Shown piece after piece: positions 10,101-17,216 of a stretch of 17,259 nt of DNA. The stretch comes from Salpingoeca rosetta (taxonomy: Eukaryota; Opisthokonta; Choanoflagellata; Craspedida; Salpingoecidae): positions 681,495-698,753 of the forward strand of contig NW_004754927.1 in assembly GCF_000188695.1 (NCBI RefSeq), written 5' to 3'. Each line of letters begins with the position of its first letter. Position 1 is the first letter of the stretch. Both the position numbers and the translations under genes were made by a program. Under the pieces are notes generated by a model. It saw only the letters and a list, made by a program, of their open reading frames with translations, searched no databases and was not told the DNA's origin.

Positions 10101-11055
10101 GAGCGAGGGAAATGAGCGCACACAGCCCAGAGATCAAACAATCAACGCAATGACGGGACACTTTGAAGCAACACGTGCCTTCTGGATGAGCTGCGCCAGG
10201 AATGCGTTGCCGTCATCTGAGCTTGGAAGCGCCTCGACAAGTTTGAGGGCCTTGTCAAGCAGCGCCGTTGCCTCGGAGGGCAAAAGGTGTTCTTTCAGGC
10301 CCTCGACGGTGGCGTCCTGAACAAAGCAACAGGTCAACGGAAACTTAGCATGAGGGCGTGTGCACTTGGCGAGCCAACGACGAAAGCGAGCACAGGTGGC
10401 AAGCGACTGGCGTGGCGACTGTGGGAGCATGGGAAAAGTCATCAAGGGGGGGGGGGGCAAGGCGTGTGCGTGTGGATTGGTGCTGCGCAAACACAATAAT
10501 GGCGAAGGCATGAACCTTGGCAGCTGCAAGAACGCCTTGGTCTGCGGCGAACTCTTCTGTGGCCAATGAAACCTACGCAGGGTGAGGCGGGGGTGTGCAG
10601 GTGACGAGATGCATGGAGAGGGAATGTGAGCACACGTCGGCTCACGCCATTCGTTTACAGCGACGCACAGACAAAGCGCTTCCAAGTTGGGTTGTAAGCG
10701 CGAAGAGCAAGCGATAGGGACAACCATGCACGCACATACGTAAACATAGCACGTGTGCAGATACAGTGCACACACATACACAAAGAAACAAAGAAACACA
10801 CACACACACACACATACCCGAGCATCCACGAGTCCGAGTAGGGCGGCTTTGCGCATAGGCGTCATCTTCAACCTACACGACACACCATTCAAAGCATTCG
10901 AGGCAGTGCCGCGTGCGGACAGCAGCGTGGTTATGAATGAGAGTTAAGAATGTGGGTGACACGACCTGAGTCAAGGGCTGTCCGCAAGCTGTAGGGACAT
11001 GCGCAACAGGCGGGAGGTGTGACGAGGGTGTGCGTGCGTGTGTGCGTGTGTGCGC

Positions 11056-11113
<58 letters not shown>

Positions 11114-11236
11114 GTGTGTGTGTGTGTGTGTGATGTAACGAGGGCGCGCGAACCTGTCGAAGATTTGAACTGCCTCTGCAAAGCGGTGCTGCCGAAGCAG
11201 CCTTTGGGCTTCATGGAGCGACTTGTGCGCGTCCAT
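4190..11236 (-). CDS. RanBP2/Nup358-like protein: N-terminal helical solenoid with TPR, FG motifs, two Ran-binding domains (13-exon model)
   Basis: Exons in transcript order: 11236-11154, 10872-10818, 10572-10516, 10316-10179, 9455-8779, 8629-8539, 8400-8341, 8190-8146, 8013-7906, 7739-7649, 7477-7269, 7084-5452 and 5103-4190. Every phase agrees and the total is 1386 aa. Residues 1-538 are mostly amphipathic helices; the first (MDAHKSLHEAQRLLRQHRFA) is TPR-like. A clear TPR (VAITYSRQGRQDLAQSYAQR) crosses the 7085-7268 intron. FG motifs (FGGFGQGGKLTFG, FSFG, LFGG) precede each RanBD, at about residues 851-986 and 1177-1312. Such RanBDs bind RanGTP; with TPR and FG repeats this is the layout of RanBP2 at the cytoplasmic face of the nuclear pore. 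Two introns use GC donors (after 10179 and 7906). The exon at 8190-8146 is uncertain: an acceptor at 8197 with a later donor also keeps frame. Alternatively there are two genes, the RanBD one starting at the ATG at 7093 or 7153, and the other ending either at the TGA at 7134 or at a stop near 10134. Confidence 0.68.
4402..5100. repeat. Tandem module, copy B (699 bp)
   Basis: It aligns without gaps to 5728-6426 at a constant offset of 1326 bp. I saw three differences: 4679 (A versus G), 5061 (C versus G) and 5062 (C versus T); the last two change Gly to Thr. Identity by eye is above 99%. The module covers FG-containing sequence plus the whole RanBD. Confidence 0.9.
4407..4822 (-). other. Ran-binding domain B
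   Basis: This encodes the same amino-acid sequence as RanBD A over the whole domain. The one nucleotide difference I saw inside the domain (A at 4679 against G at 6005) is synonymous in a Gly codon. After the domain the two copies diverge: A runs into a Thr/Ala spacer and B into the Ser/Thr-rich C-terminal tail. Confidence 0.92.
5104..5451 (-). other. Putative 348-bp phase-1 intron between the two RanBD modules
   Basis: The minus-strand boundaries read tttcag|gttctt (donor) and aatcccag|TGTTTG (acceptor). Removal joins ...VSFNDFS to VFGQGGKLTFG, restoring an FG repeat exactly where module B begins. The length is 116 x 3 and the host frame stays open through it, so retention would also give a full-length protein. 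It contains the 98-bp partial module (5312-5409) and about 200 bp (5107-5311) with no other copy in the window. The donor is weak (GTTCTT), so the segment could instead be coding, or an assembly join in a repeat. Confidence 0.5.
5312..5409. repeat. Third, partial copy of the FG module (98 bp) inside the putative intron
   Basis: It matches 6366-6463 at an offset of 1054 bp with two differences noticed. On the minus strand it encodes the SSPAGGKPGFGGFGQGGK segment, but in a different frame from the flanking RanBD coding sequence. Read in the host frame it gives an unrelated Trp/Arg-rich peptide. Confidence 0.85.
5728..6426. repeat. Tandem module, copy A (699 bp)
   Basis: Partner of 4402-5100. 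In the minus-strand direction it is the upstream copy. Similarity stops sharply where copy B is followed by the putative acceptor at 5104-5106. Confidence 0.9.
5733..6148 (-). other. Ran-binding domain A
   Basis: This encodes about 138 aa with RanBD1 hallmarks in order: FEAIVKLPD at the start, CKLYRW, WKERGVGTVKLL, RLAMWRDQVQRVAANHWL and TWVAYDHSDDE, ending LADFRAKFEAGCKAA. These correspond to conserved strands and the Asn-His motif of RanBP1/RanBP2 RanBDs, so RanGTP binding is likely retained. It lies within the repeated module at 5728-6426. Confidence 0.92.
9456..10178 (-). other. Large intron (723 bp) with a GC donor and a tetranucleotide repeat
   Basis: The minus-strand donor would be cagaag|gcacgt and the acceptor gtctgcgtag|AGTGCG. 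Phase 0 on both sides joins ...FLAQLIQK to SAWWTAAKRAAADI. It contains an (ACTC)n tract next to the acceptor-side pyrimidine region. If the GC donor is not used, the coding sequence would instead run on to a stop at about 10134 and this gene would end there. Confidence 0.45.
9507..9601. repeat. (GAGT)n tetranucleotide repeat
   Basis: About 23 units of GTGA/GAGT with a few GATT interruptions at the left end. It lies inside an intron of the minus-strand gene, where the transcript reads (ACTC)n. On the plus strand it repeats GTGAGT, the consensus 5' splice-site hexamer. Confidence 0.95.
10446..10457. repeat. G12 homopolymer
   Basis: Twelve G in a row (C12 in the transcript strand), within the intron between exons at 10572-10516 and 10316-10179. 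Confidence 0.95.
11058..11132. repeat. (TG)n microsatellite in intron 1 of the minus-strand gene
   Basis: TG dinucleotides with one C interruption. On the transcribed minus strand this is (CA)n, beginning about 20 nt after the first exon's donor. Confidence 0.95.
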
Positions 11237-11702
11237 GGCCACAAGACACTAGCGAGCACGGTTTGGTGGCTTGGCCGTGTGGAGTGGTCCTTGCGTGCGT
11301 GTGTGTGTGTTCGCTGGAGAGTCAAGCAGCAGTGACAAACGTGAGCGGCAGTGGCATGTGACAGACTGCAAATGCTACAATGCGATTGCAAGGAGGAATG
11401 AGTGAGTCATCGACTTTGTGCGTCGTCGAGACCACCCACATCACATTCCACACCACACCACACGATGCAGTACCTCGTCGCGCACAGCCCCCAAGACAAA
11501 GAAAAGCAACACACACGCACACCAAGCAGCCAGTGTCTCGTTCGCACGTTGTCTTTGTCGCCGTCGAGTCTTCTTTTCGGCTGATGTGACGGTTTCTCCT
11601 TCCGACTGTGGGCGACTAATGCGCACGGCCACAGCACAGAAAAGTGTGCGAAACATACACGATCCACCGCACAAATCATATGCTGTTGCGACCTGTGCAG
11701 AG
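11237..11702. promoter_or_regulatory. 466-bp head-to-head upstream region of the RanBP2-like and TM2D2 genes
   Basis: It lies between the ATG at 11236 (minus) and the ATG at 11703 (plus). It contains a CAC-rich stretch at about 11436-11463 and Ser/Arg-type pyrimidine-rich sequence at 11540-11600, likely 5' UTR of TM2D2. An open frame in phase with TM2D2 extends back to about 11418, but its translation is low-complexity His/Thr/Arg and would bury the signal peptide. No convincing TATA box was seen. Confidence 0.5.
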
Positions 11703-12026
11703 ATGCGGACGGGGATGACGAGAAGGTTGTTGTTGTGGTGGTGTGTGTTGCTGGTTGTGTTGAGTGGTGGTGGCCCGACACAGGCCACCAACTCCACCAC
11801 GACCACGACCACGACCACGACAACACCAGCAATGAACAACAGTACGTCAGCATCACCAATGAACAGTACTATGAGTGCGCCAACCACGCTCAACGGCACG
11901 ACTACATCGACCGTTGCAAGCGTTACAAATGTGACAAATGCCACCATGAATGTGTCAGCGCCAACCACGACCGGCACAACAGCCACAAGTGCAACGAGTG
12001 CTGTAAACGCAAGCACATTTGCCACG

Positions 12027-12060
<34 letters not shown>

Positions 12061-12228
12061 CGACGACGACGACGACGACGAGGGGTGGTGACGGTGTGCC
12101 GGCTGGGACTGCAGGTGCAACAGCTTCTCTTCCCTTCAACCCCAACAACCCATGCGTCCCTTGCGAGCTTCTGTGCGTGCCTCAGAGACGCCATTTCCAT
12201 TGCCCGCGTGTGTGTACACGTATGTGTA

Positions 12229-12278
<50 letters not shown>

Positions 12279-13026
12279 CACGTGAATGTATGTTTGAGCG
12301 CGCTTCTGTTGGTGTGGCTGTTTATCTGCGTTTCGCCTCACCTCATCCCCCCTTGCTATGGGCCGCAATGGACAGGCCGGACGAGTTCCTGGACTGCGAT
12401 CGACCGGGCAAAGAAACGAAATGCAAGGTGCAGCAAGCAATGAGCTGCCGTGTGGAAAGTGCCGCGATGTTGAATGCACTTGTTGCACCTGCATTGTCGA
12501 CACACATGCGCATGGTCTCAAGCATACTCCTCGTACCTGCTCCCCGTTGCATATTTGTTAGTTTGGTGCGACATCAATGGCAAATCTCAAGTACACTAAC
12601 GTGACATGCCGTGTCCTACCTAACATCGAGTGTTTTGGTGAGTCATTGCGCCGACCTCTCTCAGTGTGTGTGTGTGTGTGTCTTTGCGGCTGCCTGTGTG
12701 CGTCTTCGTCTGTGAATTCGCGCGTCTGTGTCTGTGAGGGTGAGTTTGGCTTGCGTGAATCCATCCGTTGGCACGTGCCCTGCACTGACATCCCTCGTGA
12801 GTGTGACTGCCCACTGCGTCAACGTCAACACCACCGCTGCCATTGTGGCACCAATCAACAAACTGTGTCTCGTAGGCCCTGCACCCTTGGATCAGTGTAC
12901 GCGATCGTCCAATGCAACCGCGCGCACATTTGTTCGCCACTCTGTGCCCTGCATCAAGTACACGGGCCATTACTTCCTCACCACCCTCCTCCTCAGCATA
13001 TTCCTCGGGTACTGTGACTCCATGTG

Positions 13027-13110
<84 letters not shown>

Positions 13111-13384
13111 TTGCTTGCCCAGCTTGGAAGCCATGACTCATCACTCGTCACCTCTGTGCACGTGTGGGTGTGCTTTAACTGCTTGTTGAACAGGATCTGC
13201 GCTGCGGACCGCTTCTGTCTTGGCTACAAGTGTTCCGCCGCAGGCAAACTGCTCACCTTGGGTGCGACACATACACACACGCGCGCGCCTCTGCCCTGTA
13301 CTCTGTGTGTATGACTGAGTATGGGTGTACAAGATATGCATCTTTCCAGAAGCTCTACCAACCCCAAATTACAAGCCGCTCACG

Positions 13385-13429
<45 letters not shown>

Positions 13430-13549
13430 TATTCACCACGTGTGTGGTGGGCAGGCGGGCTTGGGTTTTGGTGGATTGTGGATATTGTGCTGCTGCTGAC
13501 AGGAAATCTGCGCCCGTCTGACGGAAGCTCGTGGGAGCCGTACTTCTGA
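11703..13549 (+). CDS. TM2D2: TM2 domain-containing protein 2 orthologue with Thr-rich ectodomain (6 exons)
   Basis: Exons 11703-12172, 12376-12427, 12562-12637, 12876-13008, 13194-13261 and 13455-13549 give 297 aa; all phases agree. The start is followed by a signal peptide ([17 protein letters not shown]), then about 110 residues very rich in Thr/Ser/Asn with several NxT/NxS sites and a run of 19 Thr. The family core follows: CELLPDEFLDC (human TM2D2 has the same C-x3-PDEF-x2-C spacing), [40 protein letters not shown] (first TM), the DRF motif at 249-251 within [20 protein letters not shown], and the second TM plus tail [12 protein letters not shown]...PSDGSSW. Human TM2D2 is about 214 aa, so the extra length is the Thr-rich region. 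TM2D1-3 are conserved membrane proteins; their fly counterparts act in Notch signalling, through a mechanism not settled. Intron 1's donor (cttct|gtgcgt) is set by homology spacing. Confidence 0.93.
12024..12080 (+). repeat. (ACA)n(ACG)n tract encoding 19 Thr
   Basis: In the TM2D2 frame this is ACG, then a run of ACA codons, then a run of ACG codons ending before AGG. Nineteen Thr in a row extend the mucin-like region. The opposite strand reads as poly-Val, explaining a spurious hydrophobic frame. Confidence 0.95.
12231..12274. repeat. (CG)7(TG)15 tract in TM2D2 intron 1
   Basis: Seven CG dinucleotides run directly into about fifteen TG dinucleotides, another alternating purine-pyrimidine block of the Z-DNA-prone type. 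It lies 58 nt past the donor. Confidence 0.95.
13029..13107 (+). repeat. (TG)39 in TM2D2 intron 4
   Basis: An uninterrupted TG run starting 20 nt after the donor of intron 4 (13009-13193) and filling nearly half of that intron. In the transcript it is (UG)n, a sequence class bound by TDP-43/CELF-type proteins in animals. Confidence 0.97.
13390..13425 (+). repeat. (CA)18 in TM2D2 intron 5
   Basis: An uninterrupted CA run 29 nt upstream of the exon 6 acceptor, in the intron following the 68-bp exon 5. It is complementary to the (TG)39 of intron 4 in the same transcript. Confidence 0.97.
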
Positions 13550-13552
13550 TGG

Positions 13553-13593
<41 letters not shown>

Positions 13594-13616
13594 TTGTTGT
13601 TGTTGTTGTTGTTGTT
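13550..13616 (+). repeat. (TGA)n(TTG)n repeat immediately after the TM2D2 stop codon
   Basis: The stop TGA at 13547-13549 is followed in frame by TGG and then thirteen consecutive TGA codons (13553-13591), after which the unit changes to TTG. All are in the TM2D2 reading frame. Confidence 0.95.
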
Positions 13617-14394
13617 TCTCGTTCTTCGTGTGTTCCCGCGTGCGTCTGAGCAACGGTGCGCGTGTGTGCAAGGCAACAGCAACATGCGGCGACGTTGCTG
13701 CGCCATGCTTGTAAATCTCTTTTGTTACATGACAGTTTCCTATCACACTTATTATTCCTTCGTGGGCCGTGTGTCGCCGCCAACAAGCCGAGTTCCGCAC
13801 TTGTGTCCAGCAAACGCAGCGGCGCTCGCCCCAATTGTGTTACTTGCTCGGTTGCTTGTGATCACGCGTGTATTGGGTGTTGGCACGCGACAGAAGAAAA
13901 ATGATACCAGTAAACGAACAATAGACATGACGCACAACGTGTGCATGCACTTGAAGGCATATGTGCGCACATGTGTAACGCGAACAGCAGTTGAAAGCAG
14001 AGTAACAGAAGCCGCAAACACCCAATGCTTCCAACACACACACGAACACAGAGGGTGAAAGCTGCTGTCTCACATCAGAACTGCGTCATGGTAAAGTGAA
14101 AAAAAAAAAAAAAACACAGACACACACATATACATCACACTTCAAACGCAAATGCGCAAATGCGTGGATGAAATGGGGCGGCAGAACATGTGTAGTGCGT
14201 TGGTGTTGGAAGAGGAGAAGTTGTGCAAAACGTGCTGTGCTTGGGCAATTGCCACCAACCAGCACCGTCACCACCACCACCTTGTCCGGCACAAGCGTGC
14301 ACACGGAGACTGCAGGCGTGCCGCTCATCCAAACGCACAAGAGGCACGCCACAGTCACATCATCCCACAACATCGCCCGTGCAAGGGTGAGCAG
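13617..14394. other. Convergent intergenic region
   Basis: Between the TM2D2 3' end and the 3' end of the minus-strand secreted-protein gene. It contains A16 at 14099-14114, CA-rich patches near 14035 and 14115, and otherwise non-repetitive sequence. Short open frames are present on both strands, but none has a recognisable domain or supportive splice structure. No AATAAA was seen on either strand. Confidence 0.55.
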
Positions 14395-14676
14395 CTACCA
14401 CACATACACCCACGCGTACGAGGTGACGGTAGAGTTGGTGGGGTTGCCAACAACGTTACCGCCTGTCAGCGTGTAGCACTTGAGCCCCGTGGCCTTGTCG
14501 TCCATATCGCCGTTGCGCCACTGCAGCTTGAATCCGTCGGAGAAGGGGAGGGGATCCATCTCGTGGAAGCGGTAGGCAGACCACTTGACGCCCTCCGTCG
14601 TGTCAATGTGCGTAAACCCGCTCACGGGGAACCGGAACTGGCCTGTGCAGTGGTGTATGTGTGTGTGCGTGCGTGC

Positions 14677-14775
<99 letters not shown>

Positions 14776-15408
14776 GTGAGCGACACTGGTTGAATAACAA
14801 GGACTAGTCAACCCTCGAACGGTCTGGGCAAATGGTCATGTCACAAACACAACCCAACAACAGCACACGTTAGCACATTCACACATCAACACACTAAACA
14901 CATTCACACATCAACACGTGTCAATGAAACAATAACTGCGCATCTTGCTTTGGTTGCTAACCCGCATGATCTTGTCCGAGTCGTCAATTTGAAAGTCAGG
15001 CTCACACTGCAGGCCAAGTGCTCCACACGTCGCCGCGCACGAGTCGCCTGTGGGCATGCAAGGCACCAGGCACACAAACACGAAGCATGGAGCAAACGCG
15101 CCAAAAAAAAAAAAAGGACAAGTGTTAATCTAACCCATACAAACAACAACAACAACAACTTAAACAACAACTTAAACAACTTAAACAACAACAACACCTT
15201 CGTTTAGCCTCAGCTGTTCAAACGAAGTGCCGCCCCGTCTGAGAGAACGCAATACCCTCTGTCACGTGTCTAACGCTGCTGCTTTGCTCGCCACCCTCTC
15301 CTCACCTTGCTGGCCCATGTAGTAGTTGCCAGCAGCAGCAGCAGCCGTGTGCACGGCCACCACCGCCACCAACACAACAACAACAACAACACCAACGCGC
15401 TCTTGCAT
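14395..15408 (-). CDS. Small secreted Cys-containing protein with a DUF2961/GH172-like C-terminal segment (4 exons)
   Basis: Exons in transcript order: 15408-15306, 15047-14962, 14823-14776 and 14637-14395, total 159 aa, phases 1, 0 and 0 consistent. The N-terminus MQERVG followed by a Val-rich stretch to HTAAAAAG is a clear signal peptide. Exon 2 gives a small Cys motif, [18 protein letters not shown], of a type common in secreted eukaryotic proteins. The last exon encodes [19 protein letters not shown] and ends [16 protein letters not shown], resembling the closing strands of DUF2961 (GH172) proteins, which share a YRxHxxDPxxF motif and an aromatic C-terminal end. Known GH172 enzymes cleave or form fructan and related furanoside linkages. 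At 159 aa most of a GH172 domain is absent, so enzymatic activity is doubtful: this could be a decayed or reduced gene, or the resemblance may be superficial. The (AC)n tract in the last intron and the small exon 3 are weak points of the model. Confidence 0.6.
14681..14772. repeat. (GT)46 in the last intron of the minus-strand secreted-protein gene
   Basis: An uninterrupted GT run, preceded by GTGC-type variants from about 14655. In the transcript it is (AC)n and occupies most of the 138-nt intron 14638-14775, ending three bases from the donor. Confidence 0.97.
15103..15115. repeat. A13 homopolymer and nearby CAA/TTAAACAA repeats
   Basis: Thirteen A in a row, followed at about 15140-15195 by CAA triplets mixed with TTAAACAA units. 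All lie in intron 1 of the secreted-protein gene; in transcript sense they give a T-rich stretch upstream of the exon 2 acceptor. Confidence 0.9.
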
Positions 15409-15561
15409 CGTCTTCCTTGGTTGGCCCAGTAAACCACCGAGTGCTGAAAAGTGGTTGAAAATATCCACAAATCGTCCCAACTGCACTCGCACAGATGGAG
15501 AACGACTGCTGCATCTGCACACTACGTTGAACCTCGTCGCACACTGCACCCAACACACGAT
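15409..15561. promoter_or_regulatory. 153-bp head-to-head upstream region with an AACCAC/GTGGTT inverted repeat
   Basis: It separates the start codons of the minus-strand secreted-protein gene and the plus-strand SREK1-like gene. AACCAC at 15432-15437 and GTGGTT at 15451-15456 form an inverted repeat with a 13-base spacer. An upstream ATG at 15451 is in frame with the SREK1-like ORF but lies in this shared region and adds no recognisable domain. Confidence 0.45.
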
Positions 15562-16835
15562 ATGTTCGTTGGCGTGGCTGGGGTGTCGTCCCTGGTCCGT
15601 GAGGACCAAGTCCGGGAGCTGCTTGCCAAGTGCGGCAAAGTGGAGGAGCTGCGCGTGTACAGGGACAAGTAAGTATGCTGCTTCATTGCACGAGAGAAAA
15701 AGAGCAACTCAAGCAGAAAGGGGTATGTGCTTGCACTTGTGCACGTGCGTGTACTGTGCATGCGTACATGGGCGAGGGCGTTTGTTGTGACACTTTGTTT
15801 GCTCATGTACGCACTCACTGCTGAAACTACACTCGAACCTCCCCTCCCCCTTTTGACAGCACGGATCCAAGACAGCGGACAGTGTGTGTTAACTTTGAGA
15901 AGGAGGAAGACGGCATGGTGGCCCTCCATTTGACAGACAAGTTTCTCATTGACCGCCTCATCAAAGTGGAGCGTCTGGACAGTGAGTTTGAGCGCGTGCA
16001 CGCTTGCTTGTGCTTATGTCCAAACGCCTTTGTTCCAGTCAATTTCATGTGTCACTGTGTAGCTGTGCATGCATCGTACTCTCCGCAGTCGACACGCAGT
16101 GTTCGTCTTTCTCTTGTTGTCCTTCGTCTTCTCCTTCATTCTCTTCTTTCTCTTTTCCTTTTCTACTTCTAGTCCCTCTTCCACATCTTCTAATGACTTG
16201 ACACACACACTCGCTCACACACACACACACACACACTCACACACTCACACGCGCGCACGCGCGCGCACACGCGCGTCCTTGGCGTTCCCGGTGTCTTGTA
16301 GACTGGCCACGAGGGATTCAGGAAATTACCTTCCAGGGAGAGCCCGTGAGACGAGCACGTACGTACACTCCTCTATTGCTGCTATTGGTTTCTGTCGCTC
16401 TTCAAGACCTGTTTGATGAGCAATAACGTGTACGCCCGTACGGTTGAGCATGCGCTCCTTCGTCTCACCCTCCAACCGCGTTCTTTGTTCTCTGACATTC
16501 CCACCTCCACCCGCCCTTCCCCTCTGCGCTGTCCACGTCTATTTCCATAGCGCCGCCATCTGCACCGGTGCCTGCACCCAAACCAGCGGCCGCAGCAGCA
16601 GCAGCAGCAGCAGGCCGAGCACCACAGCAACAACAGCAGCAACAAGGGCAGCAGCAGCAGCAGCCAGCACCCGCCGCCTCAAAACCAGATGCTCCCGCTG
16701 CCACCAGCACCGCCACCAGCGCAGCAGCAACCGGCGCTTCTGCGCACACACCTGCTGCAAGCAAAGAAACCCCTGAGCCCTCGTGAGTTTCTGTGGCGTG
16801 TGGTGGCGCTCGTGGTGGTGCTTGGGGCAGCGACC

Positions 16836-16882
<47 letters not shown>

Positions 16883-17175
16883 GTCCGCAGGACGATCACG
16901 CCCTCTTCTCTTGCACGTGCTGCTGTTGTCGTTGTGTGGATTAGTCTCACATTGCCCACTCTACCTCTGCCAACTCGCTGCTCGCTCTTGCGCGCGTGTG
17001 TCGACAGGCCAGAGGTGTATGTTGCGGATGTGCCCACCACTGTTGCCAAGCCCGACCTTATTCTCTTCTTCACGCGCGCCTGCGGGCCCGTTCGCACCAT
17101 CGACGTTCGCGGTGACGCCGTGCACACGCCAAGGTCCGCCGAACTGCGAGAGAGATTGCGTTCCCTGTGTGCGTG

Positions 17176-17216
<41 letters not shown>

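Larger units (their letters stand above)
7269..11236 (-). other. Solenoid-coding part of the RanBP2-like gene (or a separate upstream gene)
   Basis: Eleven exons code for about 538 aa with no Trp- or Cys-rich or enzymatic signature. The largest (9455-8779) encodes 225 aa of Ala/Leu-rich helices, including LARDVLYAVAVLL, LSHALLHCLVAAAGR and RDALLLMQERRSRVCAAIL. This pattern is typical of TPR, ARM or HEAT solenoids, and I cannot assign a family from it alone. Strong junctions are the donors gtaagc (after 8779) and gtaagt (after 8341) and the acceptor ttacacag (before 8629). If the RanBD region is a separate gene, this part would read on to a TGA at 7134-7136, beyond the start codon at 7153, so the two coding regions would overlap. 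Confidence 0.6.

Noticed and set aside
10931..10996. A small exon at about 10974-10996 between exons 1 and 2 of the RanBP2-like gene
   Set aside because: Although flanked by cag and gt, including it forces a stop at the next exon. Direct joining of 11154 to 10872 keeps frame and continues the helix.
11441..12148. Minus-strand frame with long Val runs resembling membrane segments
   Set aside because: It is the reverse of the Thr-coding (ACA)n(ACG)n tract of TM2D2 and has no support outside the repeat.
13531..14058. Plus-strand frame starting with poly-Met and poly-Leu
   Set aside because: This is the (ATG)n(TTG)n repeat after the TM2D2 stop, read in another frame; the rest has no domain.
15451..15561. 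Upstream in-frame ATG at 15451 as start of the SREK1-like protein
   Set aside because: The added 37 residues have no recognisable feature and lie in the 153-bp region shared with the divergent gene; the RRM begins exactly at 15562. It cannot be fully excluded.
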